This document shows, in pieces, positions 12,249 to 23,589 of a stretch of DNA of 64,000 bases (positions are counted from its first letter, which is position 1; every line of letters begins with the position of its first letter). The translations under genes were made by a program, and so were the position numbers. The notes below the pieces were generated by a model. The model was not told the origin of the DNA and did not search any database. It was given only the letters and a program-made list of their open reading frames with translations. The DNA is from Sycon ciliatum (Eukaryota; Porifera; Calcarea; Leucosolenida; Sycettidae). Location: NCBI RefSeq assembly GCF_964019385.1, contig NC_088655.1, positions 3,761,064 to 3,825,063 on the forward strand. Direction: 5' to 3'.

Positions 12249-12317
12249 CTGGCAACTGAAATCCGACCCCCTTGGCGGCGCGCCGCGCCGCCAAGGGGGT
12301 CGGATTTCAGTTTCCAG
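12249..12317. repeat. near-perfect hairpin, end-to-end copy of a small inverted-repeat element
   Basis: CTGGCAACTGAAATCCGACC leads into a GC-rich palindrome and returns as its complement, with one mismatch close to the end. The arms match the terminal repeats of the 149-base element at 17229. This looks like the two ends of that family fused with almost no interior. Confidence 0.6.
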
Positions 12318-13021
12318 AACTGTATGTACGTGTACATTGTACTTGAGTACATTGTACTCAAGTACAATGTACTCAAGTACAGTATAGGGCCTCTGTTCAC
12401 TCAGTGCTCACCACGACAAAGGGCAGAGCTTCCTAAGAAAGACGGTAGAAGGATGCTTCAACGGGCCTGAGACTTATCACGTACACGATCATAAGGCTGA
12501 GGCATTAGAATAAAGCGGAGAAAATGAGCTCATTTTGCGTGTATCTATTGCGAAGTAAAGTACAGTACCAGAAACAGAAAGTGAAGTGATTAGAGCCGGT
12601 ATGAACGGCCAGATAGGAGATTCACTGCGTTCTCTTACTTGCATGTACATGTATGTCTGAGAAAGACGGTGGAAACCATAATTTTTATTTGGTCTTGATC
12701 GTCGTTCCAAAATTGGACTTCACGGAGAATTTCAAAGTACTGTTATAAGGATATTAGAGGCCACATGTCTCGTACTGCCTTTACATGTATCTCTCCGAAA
12801 CGCAACACTTGCAAGCCTGATTGTGTCGTTCAACAAGTAATAGCACAGAAGTTTAAAACTATCGTTACCCACATTCAGTATTCCAAACATCACCATTGAC
12901 TTGTCTTTCCTTTACTGTACGGAGAACACTGTGGGTGTCAGGCACCACCTGGAGGCCGACCATTGGTTGTATGCCTGGGTATGTACGGGAATAACAAAGG
13001 CTACAGGAGAAGCAATATGAG
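12318..13021. other. gene-free stretch
   Basis: Nothing recognised beyond short alternating GTACTTGAGTACA-type repeats at 12330-12380. Confidence 0.4.
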
Positions 13022-13098
13022 CTTGTTGTTGTTGTTGTTGTTGTGTTTATTTTAGTTCGCAAACCAAACGGGCAGATCTGCCCAATGAAAAGGTGGCG
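13022..13098 (-). repeat. SINE-like 3' end, fourth copy
   Basis: Read on the minus strand: GGGCAGATCTGCCC hairpin, GTTTGGTTTGCGAAC, AAATAAACA, then six CAA units. It is the same layout as the copies at 1.4 and 3.8 kb. Confidence 0.55.
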
Positions 13099-13489
13099 AA
13101 TGCAGATAGAAAGCAGTAATAAATGAAATTGGGGAGGGATGTAATACGTATAGAGGTGGAGAAAACTAAGCCAGCTGATCATCAAACAGGACGTTTGGTA
13201 CTCTAAGTACTAAGCTTAACTGAACATGTGAGCATGGCCGTCACCCTCTGGAGTTCTTGTCTAACGTAACACTACACTGCAAATCGACATTCAGGACGTA
13301 GCGGACACGAGAAACACTGGATCCTAGAAAACAATGGCTAAAACTTAAATACCCGCAAGCGTCAATTGCCTAATAGATCTTGCCTTCATTAGCTGGATAC
13401 TGCTGTTTGAAATGAGTCAGAACTACTTGTATATATACCCACCAAACTCGGCCCATGGTTTGGCGTGGAGCTACTCTTACGCTGTCCTG

Positions 13490-13556
13490 TGTGTGTATGT
13501 GTGTGTGTGTGTGTGCGCGTGTGCGTGTGTGTGTGCGTGTGTGTGTGTGTGTGTGT
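13490..13556 (+). repeat. TG microsatellite
   Basis: An interrupted TG/CG run of about 65 bases. Confidence 0.9.
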
Positions 13557-14510
13557 AGTCTACGACCATGTTCTAAGTCTCCGGCGACTCATTCCACCTA
13601 ACAGTATGCATGGTGTATTGGCGGGATTCCATTGGGGATCAGCGGAAAATATCTGCCGCAGAAAGGACAGACACTCTTGGGGCGCATACCGAAACATTCA
13701 GCGGCTGCGTGATGATCTGAGGGCCAGCTAGCAACACACCAGAAAAGCAGACAGGGAGTGAGAATCTTGACCTGATCGTACAAACGTACATGTACATGTA
13801 GTTGTCAGTGCTGGTCTGACATTGTAGACAACCTTCACAATAGTAGGCCAAATGAGAAATTTGCAACGTGCTCATTTTACATAATTTTACATAATTTTTA
13901 CTGTGGTCGACCATTCACATTCACATGTATTATCAACGGTACATTCACTGTGCTCGCATAGGAAAAACAGATGAGTAACTCGCAATTGCTTCCCTTGATG
14001 ACATCGTTAGATTTGTTTTTGCTGTGCCCGTTCCTTCGCGTGTCCAATCTCACCTTTACCGCGGGAGGACAGATGAGTAACCTGCAACCTGCAACCCATT
14101 TAGTTGAGATCATGTTCATTGTGCCCGTTCATTCACATGTACAACTAATGTTATACATTTTACTGTTGCCAGGAGAGGACAAAATGATGAGTAACTTGCA
14201 ACTTGTTTAGTTGATGTCATTTTTACTTTGTCCGTCCATTATAATGTCCAACTTCACCTTTCTTTCGTTGTAGATTAACGTTTGTCCGTTTCCTACTGAT
14301 CACCAAAAACGTAAAACTCAGAGCTTCCAGGAACCTTCTTGTCTCCTGTCCACGGAGGTAAGATCTGCCACAGAGAAAGGATCACTCATCCAAGAAGGCA
14401 GCCCACTAGTAATGACATCAAGCCAAGGAGAATAACATATACAAACATCTTGGTTAAAAATCAAAATAACCAGATGCCTCATCGTGCTGCTATGTTTCCA
14501 GCCTGTTTTC
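13557..14510. other. gene-free stretch with loosely repeated segments
   Basis: Between 13,900 and 14,240 the phrases CAGATGAGTAAC...TTGCAA and GTGCCCGTTCATTC recur about three times in diverged form, suggesting an old approximately 120-base tandem duplication. No gene is recognised. Confidence 0.35.
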
Positions 14511-14580
14511 GGATGAAAACGTTACCGAAACGTAACGCAATCTTTGGATGAAAACGTTACCGAAACGTAACGCAATCTTG
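14511..14580 (+). repeat. 35-base direct repeat, two copies, with inner dyad
   Basis: Two adjacent copies of GGATGAAAACGTTACCGAAA followed by CGTAACGCAATCTTT. Each holds CGTTAC then GTAACG around CGAAAC. The GGATGA...CGAAAC order resembles a hammerhead core without a complete fold. Confidence 0.6.
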
Positions 14581-15712
14581 TACACAAACTACGTGTCACA
14601 CCAAAAGGCTCTTTTGGCTTTGGAACGAAGCATGACTTTAGGAGTATCTAGAAAAGAGAGTACACACAGTTGTTTCTCATTACGTTCTGCAGACGCACCA
14701 TCCTGTGGAGCTGCGTTCTGTCCGAATGTTTGGATGCCAATTGCAGTCCTTACCCCCCCCCCCATCGTGACACAGTACATTGGTGTTAGGAAGGAAATGT
14801 ATCCGCTGCCATTCCTGCTCCCTAATGCGAGATGCTTTACAACAGGAATCCTTTAAGAAAATGCGGCGGGGAAAGGAGCACTATTCGAAGAACTGCGTGC
14901 GCACGCATTCAGGTCACCGTGGCTGGACGCCCACAGCAGTTCCCCGACATCACTATAGTCTAGATCTGTGCAACTAGCTGAGTGAGTATCGCATAGATTA
15001 GCAAGACTTCCGTCCGTCAGATGCGCAATTGTGTAGACATTGTCGAGCGGCCACAAACATTACCAAGGTGATCCGAGGCAAACACTGCGCATCACCACTG
15101 CCTGGTAATCTTGCATAGAGCGGGGTAGGCACACTTCACAGTCTACTTGTGTTGCATACAAGTGTATAGTGGAACTCGCTTGGTACGTACTCTGATGCGA
15201 CATTCTTTTTACTTAGTACGAACAACTGGAGCACGGGTGCATTGATCTGTACTGAAGTATGTTGGGATAGGAAGCACCTTGGATCCAGAATGGGCTTTCT
15301 TTTGCCCATGGGTGAACGTCTTATCAGAATTCTACGAATATTTACGTACACTCACCTGCAGGTCATGTACATGTATAAGAAGATTCTCACATTATTAGAT
15401 ACACCAATAGTACACTACATTGCGTGTAACGTTATTCGGATGCATGATGCGTAAACATTTTCTACGCACACATCTGTCCCCCAATGCCTTGGTGAACAGA
15501 CATGCCCTTTATCGAAGCTATTTCAATGTTTTACCACCGGGTTTTCACTTTGTGGCGGAACCGCTCGTAATTCATTATGCACGGGTGCGCGTGTTGCATG
15601 TTTTCCGACCAGGTGTTTTCCAGCACCACCCAGCAATCATTAGGATATTTCTGAGAAGTTACAAGAATACTGCTTTTAGGACATTATCCCATGCTACGGG
15701 AGGTCCACTGCG

Positions 15713-15754
<42 letters not shown>

Positions 15755-17167
15755 ACACACACACACACACGTACATAACCACAAACACCTACACGCCAAA
15801 ATGCACACACGCCCCAAATACACAGACAAACGCACCCACCCTCACCCCCACAAACACACCACAGCGATTGCTTGATCGCAATGTACTTGCTTACATCAAT
15901 ATTTGGGATTACCTACTCCATTGTTTCTCCCTCCAATTGTTCCCCTTTTGACTGTGTGTCTCGATATTCCTCATGGTCTCCCATTCAATATTTGCACGTA
16001 CACATCTTCTTATAATTTAGTATCTATTTCTCCATTGGTGTATGCGCACTGGGCAGCACCGCGCCTGCGAAATATGCACACCGGCACCCGGCAATCAATG
16101 TGATTGACTTTGCGGGGCCAGGTGGGACCACACGTGGAATTATCATCGCTGATACTTCATTCAAGTATGTACATGAACGCTGGACCAAGACGCTACCATC
16201 AGGACAGCAGTTAGGCGGAAATCAATTATTTCTGATTGCCGGTCCGCAAGCAAACCCCAGGGTATGACCAGCAAATCCTTTGGCGCCTTTTGGGGGCTAG
16301 CGCAGAGTAACGTTATTGCAGCGTCTAAATTAGAATATAACTTTCCTAGAACAGTCTCTTCTGCAATAACAGTATCACAGTAACACAGATCCCCATCACC
16401 CCGACCGTGGCCAACATTGCTTAAAGAGACACTGCATCCAGGCAAGTCATGTACAGACAGTTGACATGATTGTGCACGTCGAGTCGTGTTTTAACCAGCA
16501 CACCCTCAAGCCAGTGTGATAACAGTCCGTGGCGACAACAATTTAGATGTTTGAAGATCGATCATACTCCCTTCCGAGAGGAAGGAATCGCTGGACACCA
16601 CACAGGGCATAACAAAAACTATTACAATACTACCATGCACATGGTGATATTCAGGCAAGGCAGCTTGCTCATGATTGTGAGGCTCCGAATAGCGGAAGAA
16701 CACGTTGTCAGACGTCAGGAGACAGAAGCTGACCAAACCATTCTGGCGTGGAAGGAGAAGAGAAGTAATTGAACCTGTAGACATTTGCTTCAGTGGGATT
16801 AGACGATAAAATTAATAATAATTTTTTTGTCTGAACCAACCGAAGAAAGTGTCTGCACGCCCAGAATTCTCCTAAATCTCAAGGTGGAGGTTTGGAGAAG
16901 GTAGAGACGAAAAACGTGCTACAGCATATCGCGGCAAGCACCGTGGGAAACGGAACGAACCTCAAATTGGCAATTCACCCCTGCGCCTACCACACCTGCA
17001 AAGACAATTTAATTACTTTATGAACATACATACATCATGATGTATGCTGGCCAATACCCGAAGGCTATGCGGAGCGTGCTGGGGAATAATAACCGACTAA
17101 TAGGCTATCAATCCGTACAGTCCACATGCTACTTGAGCTTTTTCCTACATGTACATGTACATGTAGA
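14581..17167. other. gene-free stretch
   Basis: A run of 11 C lies at 14753-14763. An AC microsatellite at 15716-15771 creates long threonine-histidine frames that are not genes. I recognise no coding sequence. Confidence 0.4.
15716..15771 (+). repeat. AC microsatellite
   Basis: CA repeats with one interruption, about 55 bases. Confidence 0.9.
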
Positions 17168-17451
17168 CTGGCCCAAGAAATCCGACCTCTTGAATAAAAT
17201 TGCGCTACGCAGCCCTAGCACTACTACAGTGCTGGCAACTGAAATCCGACCCCCTGACCGTTGCGTCCACATTCTAGCAGTTCTTGTTTCGTAGTTTGAC
17301 CATCCCCGGCCGGTGTTGGATTTTTGCGATACCGGTATCAGCGCACCGCTCAGGGGTCGGATTTCAGTTGCCAGCACTACTAGTACACATACCGGCCTGT
17401 ACACTTGAACGCGGCGCTACTTTATTCAAGAGGTTGGATTTCTCTGGACAG
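17168..17451. mobile_element. foldback element with a second inverted-repeat element nested inside
   Basis: The outer arms read CTGGCCCAAGAAATCCGACC... at 17168 and return inverted, ending at 17451, with about 40 bases of diverged pairing including TTGAATAAA. Inside sits a 149-base element. Confidence 0.55.
17229..17377. mobile_element. 149-base inverted-repeat element
   Basis: The terminal repeats AGTGCTGGCAACTGAAATCC and complement are nearly perfect over about 27 bases. It shares AAATCCGACC with the outer element it sits in and with the hairpin at 12249, so all three probably belong to one superfamily. It has no coding capacity. Confidence 0.65.
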
Positions 17452-18062
17452 AACTGTAGTGTCGGTTCTTCCGAAGATTTGGCCAGTTTGTCGTGCTGGC
17501 TCACGTCTCTTTGCAATCCTTGAGGCGCTTGACTTGTGGGAATCTGTTTCTTGCCTGTCCTGGACCTACTTCTACGTGTATATGAACATGTGCAATGTGT
17601 ACGCATGTGAAGAAAAACACTCCTGCGTTTCCGGATTATCAATGCGGAACCGCTATGCTTATCAATAATTATAGCCTTGCACATCACGTGACCTCGCAGT
17701 GTCCCCTTTATCAAACGTATTCGCGCAATGCAGTTTCACTACGTTCTGCCAAGCGACGGCTACACGATCATGCTGCGTAGTGCCCCGGACATGCCTTCTG
17801 CTTTGTGAGCCGGTGCCGAGGGAAATTCCCCCCGCAGTCGCCTTTGAACGCATGCATTGCATGAGTCATGGCATGGACTGTGGGCCAGGGGCAAAGCGGA
17901 AGACAAACTCGTGTCATGAAAAGAGACTTTTCATTGCAGCTGCAGGTACTTTCGAGGGTACGAGTACCCCACCAGCGGCGCTTAGGTCAGGAAGCAGCTA
18001 TCGCCGCGCCAGTTTTCCAAGCGATGCAACGCAAGATCTGATCATCGCAGTGCACCACGCCT
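17452..18062. other. gene-free stretch
   Basis: Only short unsupported frames. Nothing recognised. Confidence 0.4.
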
Positions 18063-18190
18063 AAAGGCCGATTCATACTTCATTTCGCGTAAGGGAAACG
18101 CGAAATAGTTGAGCTCAGATGAACGTTTTCAATCGGCCCTAAAAGGGCCGATTCATACTTCATTTCATCTGAGCTCAACTATTTCGCGTA
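18063..18190. mobile_element. small inverted-repeat element upstream of family member 2
   Basis: AAAGGCCGATTCATACTTCA begins a 79-base unit ending AATCGGCCCT, its imperfect inverse. A second partial unit (AAAGGGCCGATTCATACTTC) follows directly and repeats the TCATCTGAGCTCAACTATTT segment in the opposite sense. The ends resemble the GGCCGATTCAC ends of the element at 50,791. It lies about 320-440 bases before the ATG of the gene at 18508 and could influence its promoter. Confidence 0.5.
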
Positions 18191-18354
18191 CGGAAAAGCC
18201 ATCGCGCGACAGTCGCGACAGTCGCGCGATGACTTACCCGTACGCAATCTAGGCACCAGCAACCTAGCATGCACATGCCTACATACATGTAGAGACATGT
18301 AGAGACGTGTAGAGACGTACTTGCGAGAACTTGAGTCCGAGTAAAAACAAACAG

Positions 18355-18362
18355 AATAAAAG
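18355..18362 (+). promoter_or_regulatory. TATA-like box of family member 2
   Basis: AATAAAAG, about 150 bases before the ATG at 18508, matching the ATAAAAG boxes before the other two family genes. Confidence 0.3.
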
Positions 18363-18507
18363 CTTCACATTTTCGGTGTCAAATCATCAGTTGAGACGAG
18401 CCTTCAAAGCTCAGAAAAAATAGTCTTTCCTCTTATCAAGATACTACCCGAAGTAGCTAGCATTAGTGGTTTATCAGCGCTTTCCAAGCCCAGACTGAGT
18501 ATTAGAG

Positions 18508-19389
18508 ATGGCAATGGGACCTTGGGTGTTGGCCTTCACCGGCGTTTTAGTGTTGATGGCAGACCACCAGGCCAGGTCGACTCCTCTCCAGTCCCAATAT
18601 ATTTGGACACAGAACAACACTCATGACTCTGTGGCTATGGATGACCTAGTTCCTAGGCCTGTTGTTCTGAATGTCGTCGATCTTGAGGCAACCTTTATTC
18701 TGGATGAGGAGGGCAAGCCAACGCTAGTATCTGGTTGTACAGGTGAAGAGCGCAGAATGCTAAAGATGGTGAAGTTACCTCGGCCGTACAGCGAATCTGG
18801 AAAGTCTTACGCCTTCTTTAGCACAGATGAAAACGGAACCCTGTACTTTTTATGTATGAGGCAGAATCGCAGACTCAAGCTGTTCCCGGTGCCCAGCCTG
18901 GAGAAGTACAAGAATCGCATGAAATCTAAGCGCAACCAGTTTACCAACGGAACGGTTTTCGACATTGTGTCCAAAGGTGCCTGCGATGCTCTCACAGTGG
19001 ATCCGCATAGATGTAACTTCAAGATTCAGTCAGTCCCCCATGGCCATCCGTTGCATTTCGTCGGCTCCAAGGCGCTCAAGACGCTGCGTTCCCAGCAGTT
19101 GAAGGTTATGAAAACCTGCGGCGAGAAGCTCAATAAAGTCTGCCATACATCGGCACACCCATACACGCAAGTAGAAACAGCCGGTGCGAATGGCTCCGTA
19201 TTCAACATTTTCACGAAGAGTGAGAATTGGTGGATGCACGAACGAGATGCGTACTTCGAGTGTCCTCGCCGGCCATTCAATGTGAGCCGATGCGAGGAGA
19301 TCTGTTCCAAACCATCTGCCATTTCGTGTGAGGGCCGACAGCTTCAAGCGTCGTACGAAATCGAAGTGCTCAAGAAGAAGCATATCTAA
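18508..19389 (+). CDS. secreted cysteine-rich protein, family member 2
   Basis: A single-exon frame of 293 residues with a good start context (GAGATGG). Residues 1-24 (MAMGPWVLAFTGVLVLMADH) form a signal peptide, so the product should be secreted. The mature protein has ten cysteines and N-glycosylation sites (NNT, three NGT/NGS, NVS). Shared landmarks with member 3 are PVVLN near the mature N-terminus, SGC followed by ERxxLxxxKLP, NGT-hydrophobic-F before a central GAC/GPC, HPLxF or YPLAF, and FNI followed by WW at 241-242. The C-terminal block is CP at 252 then C at 262, 266 and 274 (spacing 9, 3, 7) with 19 residues after it, as in member 1. The basic middle (KYKNRMKSKRN) could be a proteolytic or binding site; that is a guess. 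The family is not recognised. A beta-trefoil cytokine-like fold crossed my mind for the DENGTLYFLC segment, but I cannot support it. Confidence 0.85.
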   Translation: MAMGPWVLAFTGVLVLMADHQARSTPLQSQYIWTQNNTHDSVAMDDLVPRPVVLNVVDLEATFILDEEGKPTLVSGCTGEERRMLKMVKLPRPYSESGKSYAFFSTDENGTLYFLCMRQNRRLKLFPVPSLEKYKNRMKSKRNQFTNGTVFDIVSKGACDALTVDPHRCNFKIQSVPHGHPLHFVGSKALKTLRSQQLKVMKTCGEKLNKVCHTSAHPYTQVETAGANGSVFNIFTKSENWWMHERDAYFECPRRPFNVSRCEEICSKPSAISCEGRQLQASYEIEVLKKKHI

Positions 19390-20019
19390 GTTTAACTTCG
19401 GGGTATGTACTCGTCATGCTGGGGTCTTGACCTGCCTTCAGCTTGTTCATGATCCTTCCACTTCCAAAGTCCAGCACGGTATTGATAAGGGATCGTCATG
19501 AGCCATGAAATCAAGATTACGTCATCATTCGTCATCGTATTGAGATGACTATCAAAGACCTCCTCCGCCTCATATCACATTATGCCTTATTCCACTGAAT
19601 CATATAATTATTATAATAGGCGGGTTATCGACTAGAGTAGCATAGAAGCTGTATCTACTTGTTTTACTATCTATGACTTTTGCATCTCAAGTTATGCAGC
19701 AATATAGAGCGCGTGAACTGTCGTTTTTCAGAAATATATTAGGTACATGTATCACGTTTTTCATTTCTACTTTTATAAGTTTCATGTTTTTGACTTGCTT
19801 GGGCTATTTTCCCCAAGCGAGTTCCATTACCCGGTTCTAAATCCTCCTCCCTACCCCATCGATATTTACCATAAATAAAATGCCTAGATATATTATTTAT
19901 TTCCTCGCTGTACTGCACTATCGCGGTACTGCATTGTCACATGTATGAGCTCTGTTGGAGTGCAACTGTTGTCTGGAGGATGTGGGCATATCAATATCAA
20001 TATCGCAGCGCAGTTACTA
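19390..20019. other. 3' flank of family member 2
   Basis: AATAAA occurs at about 19875, roughly 480 bases after the stop codon, and could serve as the poly(A) signal. Otherwise AT-rich with nothing recognised. Confidence 0.35.
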
Positions 20020-20204
20020 CAGGAGGAATCCTGATAATTCGAATAATGGCTTAATTCGAACATACCGCTTAATTAGAAGTTTTTCAAGGACCGCGTACAT
20101 ACAATGTATTGAGTTGTGGGTTCATGTTTGGATAATTAGAATGTCCGGATAATTATAAGTTTTTTCCTGGCATTTTGAGGTTCGATTTATCAGGATTTCA
20201 CCTG
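20020..20204. mobile_element. 185-base TA-flanked inverted-repeat element
   Basis: Ends CAGGAGGAATCCTGATAA and inverted CAGGTGAAATCCTGATAA, each flanked by TA, the duplication typical of Tc1/mariner-type elements. The interior repeats AATTCGAA/ATTAGAA motifs and encodes nothing. Confidence 0.65.
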
Positions 20205-22434
20205 TAGTAGCTTCCTGCCTATGGTGGTGATTGTTCGAGTTGAATGGGTCTGCCAGCAGTAGGCATTATCCAGTGCTGGTGTGACCTCTATAAATGTTCC
20301 AGTCAATTCCATACAGGAAATGTAGGCTCACAACCACTGCCGCAACTACAAAATTAATATTTCAATCTTAACGCAAGCAAATTATGGCTAGGCCTTTTTC
20401 TTATCCTAACCTTGCAGATATCAGCAGGCCCTTCACTGGATTGATTATTCAGCGCTTGTGCCAACTTTCTGTACTAATGTTACTGTAGCAGAATACATGT
20501 ATTTCCAGGCTGTTCATACATGTACATGAACATGTACGTGACTGTTTGACTCTCTTTGTATTGGCCGGTGTGCTCACTGTGCTATGAGATGCTGTAATAA
20601 ATAAATAAATAAATAAATAATTAATTTAATACATGTATAATGTGCATGTGCATGTACTCAATCTGCGGATAGCTAGCTGTTTCGACCTTGTTATGCGCCC
20701 TCATCCGAGCTCAGAGTAGTAGTAGTAAGGTACCGGCTGAACCGATCGCAAGGAGGTCTATTGAGCAACAAAGCATCAACGTTAGAACCACTCTATACTG
20801 GTAACTGTGAGAAACACAGCGAGCTTTGCACGAACACTACTATCACTAGCATGTACTCGTACATGTACTTCATAAGTACATTGTAACGTTAGGATTGTGT
20901 ATGTGTGAAGCGATCGCTGTATCGCTACTAAACAGCATGTTCTAACAGTTTACAAATTGCTCACTAGGATCTAGTGCTTGCAGGTACGCAGGGGAATTGC
21001 CAACCTGCAGTGCAATCTACAGGCCGGCACATCAATAACGCTTTCCGACTCATTGGTCGCTCATCCGTGTCCGATTCGAAAACGTTCTCCACACGTATTC
21101 AAATCATATCCGGTACTTTCAGAGGGCAATCCACGCCGAAAATAGGGGTCTATAAGGGTCTATAACAAAGTTATGCTGCGTTCGTATACATACGGGCCTG
21201 CTCTCTTTCCTCAAGGCCTCAGAAGCCGTGAATTTAAAATTTTTTAAACACTATTATTATTCACACATTCACGGCCGAAGCCAATCAAAGGAGTCGAAGG
21301 GATTCGAGCTAGCCATGCATGGCAAGCTAAGCAAGGGTACATGTAATCACGAGCTACAGTACCATACTGCGCGTAGCACAGTAGCAAAACGTTAGAATAG
21401 CCTTCTCCCAAAGGCCTCTGTATTTTAGAACCGAGACACGGAATATCCAAGTGACAGTTACATGTACATGTAGTTAAAATATGTGTCAGTAATATCATGA
21501 CGTCACACAGGGTTCTAAAGGATACAGTACATGTACGTAGTACAAAACTCGCTGTGTTTATGGCAGTTAGAGTACTCCGACATTGCTGCTTTGATGTTTC
21601 ACACAGTTATACACCACTACCCAACAAACGGTCTCTCGGCTACAAATTCTTCCAGTAGGGTAGTGGTGTTACATAGGCATTGGCGGATAATGCTCGAATA
21701 GGTGGCAGATTCTGCTCGAATAGCGGTGAAATTGGCAGAACCATACAAACCTTATGGCGGGCAATTCCTCGAATTCTGCTCCATTTCTTTATCCACATAC
21801 CAAACATGCATGAAACTTACCAGAAAAAGTACCGAATTCTGCCAATTTTTCTGCCGGCTTTATCCGCAAAGACCAAGTGGTACATAACTGTGTGAAACAT
21901 GAAGTGGCTACAGTGGAGTCTGCACACCCTTAGGATATTGCTGCTTTGGGCAAGTTTAAATTTAGCATGCTTTGCTGTTCATCCAAATCCATTGCGATCA
22001 GTTCGGTCAGTGACTCTGAGCTCAAGTGAGGAAACGTAACAAGGTCATAGCATGCAGTTACTGAGGTAGCTGTCGGGAGACTGAGTAAGTGAATTATTCT
22101 AGTGTAGCTGATAACCCAAAGTACCTCTTAGTAACCCAAGGTGTTACCCAAAGCATGACACCGGTTTTCAGTGAAGAGACCATTTGCGTTGGGGACGGTG
22201 AAGGTATTTTGAATGTTATGAATTAGTTGCAATGGAGCTTGCACGCCCTAGCCAGGAAACTAAGTGTGATTGTCATGATAAAATCCATGCGGTTATCCAG
22301 GGGGCTCCCCAAGAGATATCTAACGGATACGGCATCCAGGGGATTATCTAGTTAGGGTAATGGCAAGAAAAAGTAAATTGTCGTGTCCGCTCTTGAGGGA
22401 ACTCACGATGACCGCTGACACAAGTTTAAAAAAT
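20205..22434. other. gene-free stretch
   Basis: Short AAAT repeats lie at 20600-20632. At 21676 the sequence GGCATTGGCGGATAATGCTCG resembles the terminal repeat of the 1,010-base element near 32.7 kb, but I find no matching other end. No gene is recognised. Confidence 0.35.
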
Positions 22435-22546
22435 TGTACTGTATGCACACAATGTACTGTATGTACACAATGTACTGTATGTACACAATGTACTGTATGC
22501 ACACAATGTACTGTATGTACACAATGTACTGTATGTACACACAAAG
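22435..22546 (+). repeat. 18-base tandem repeat, six copies
   Basis: The unit TGTACTGTATGTACACAA (T or C at position 12) is repeated in register. Both strands stay open across it because 18 is a multiple of three; the resulting CTVCTQ and CVHTVH frames are not genes. Confidence 0.9.
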
Positions 22547-22856
22547 GACACAACGAAGGTTTACAGATTTTTTTTACAAAACAGCCACAAACCATCATGG
22601 TGCAAACACCGGCAAAAGCGCACAGGATTTGTCGCAACTCAGAGTTTCGTGCACAATGCAATGATCACGTGACTTGGCACTGTATGTATGCTGAAGTTTC
22701 ACTTGCTAGTTAGCCATTGGGTGTCTTGGGTGCCTTGGCACACACTCAAAGTTCCTTCTTCGCACTCCTCACAACAACGGCGCTTCACATGATCGACATT
22801 TACTAGTACCAGTTTTTAAACTAATTCTTTTGCAGAATCCCTGTCACCATGGTCAC

Positions 22857-22985
22857 AGTCACACTCCCTGTCACAGTCCCTGTCACAGTCCCTGTCACAG
22901 TCAAAGAGAAGGGTTGAGCACACATGCTCAGACTCCCTGTCACAGTCAAACTGAGAAGGGTTGAGCACACATGCTCTTTCCCTGG
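22857..22985 (+). repeat. short tandem repeats, CCTGTCACAGT type
   Basis: Five copies of CCCTGTCACAGT with spacers, plus two copies of a GAGAAGGGTTGAGCACACAT unit. Confidence 0.75.
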
Positions 22986-23506
22986 GCACTAGAAAGTCAC
23001 AACTCAGTTCGCATCATTATTAATTTTAGTCGACGTTTCGGCAAATTGCCATCATCTACAATAGTTTGGTTCCCTTTTTGAGTTACGAAGCTGCAGGATG
23101 TCTCACCCCTATAACTTTCCCTTTGAAAGGCAACCATTGAATACCAGTGTCATATCAGTCAGTGTTGTGCTAATTGTTGCACGTTCTGAGTCTGACTCAC
23201 CCGTATCTTGCTTATATTTGTTTGTGTTGGACACAAAAATGGATAACTTGTAAACCTTTGGTTCTTCTTTTTTCACTTTAATCCTTGGCTCTCAATCCGA
23301 GTATTATCTCCCATTTTACTTGGGTATATTAACCAACAGAGAAAATACATGTAGTGGGACCTACCAAGATGAATAATGGCGGGATGGTCTCCATGTTATT
23401 ATTATTATTATTCCATGTGCATTTTTATTATTATTATTTTTACTATGTTCACACACCCAGCTCGAAAAGAATAATGAAAGACGGAGACTAGAACGAACGT
23501 GACAGG
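22986..23506. other. gene-free stretch
   Basis: ATT-rich runs at 23395-23414 and 23428-23441, followed by ACCCAGCTCG, recur at 45.06 kb. Nothing else recognised. Confidence 0.4.
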
Positions 23507-23589
23507 CGCTGCACGGAGACGCAGCAGTGATGGTGGGGCATTGGTGGCTCTGCCCTGCCCCACCATCACTGCTGCGTCTCGGTGCAGCG
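23507..23589. repeat. 34-base-arm hairpin
   Basis: CGCTGCACGGAGACGCAGCA begins a 34-base arm that returns inverted with a single mismatch across a 15-base loop. The phrase GCAGCAGTGATGGTG also occurs at 45.17 kb beside the same ATT-rich lead-in, so the hairpin appears to be part of a dispersed repeat. Confidence 0.75.

Noticed and set aside
15420-15951. Threonine-histidine-rich frames of 86-151 codons
   Set aside because: Produced by the AC microsatellite; no domain or start support.
18700-18900. Beta-trefoil cytokine (FGF or IL-1) resemblance in family member 2
   Set aside because: Only a short DENGTLYFLC-like stretch is suggestive; cysteine content and the rest do not match, so I leave the family unnamed.
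22344-22713. Cysteine-rich frames on both strands (CTVCTQ repeats)
   Set aside because: An 18-base tandem repeat keeps both strands open; no signal peptide or other gene features.
23029-23059. Minus-strand GATGATGGCAATTTGCC then GAAACGTC, hammerhead-like
   Set aside because: The first core base is wrong and neither stem I nor stem III forms. It is a common invertebrate repeat motif; at most a relic.
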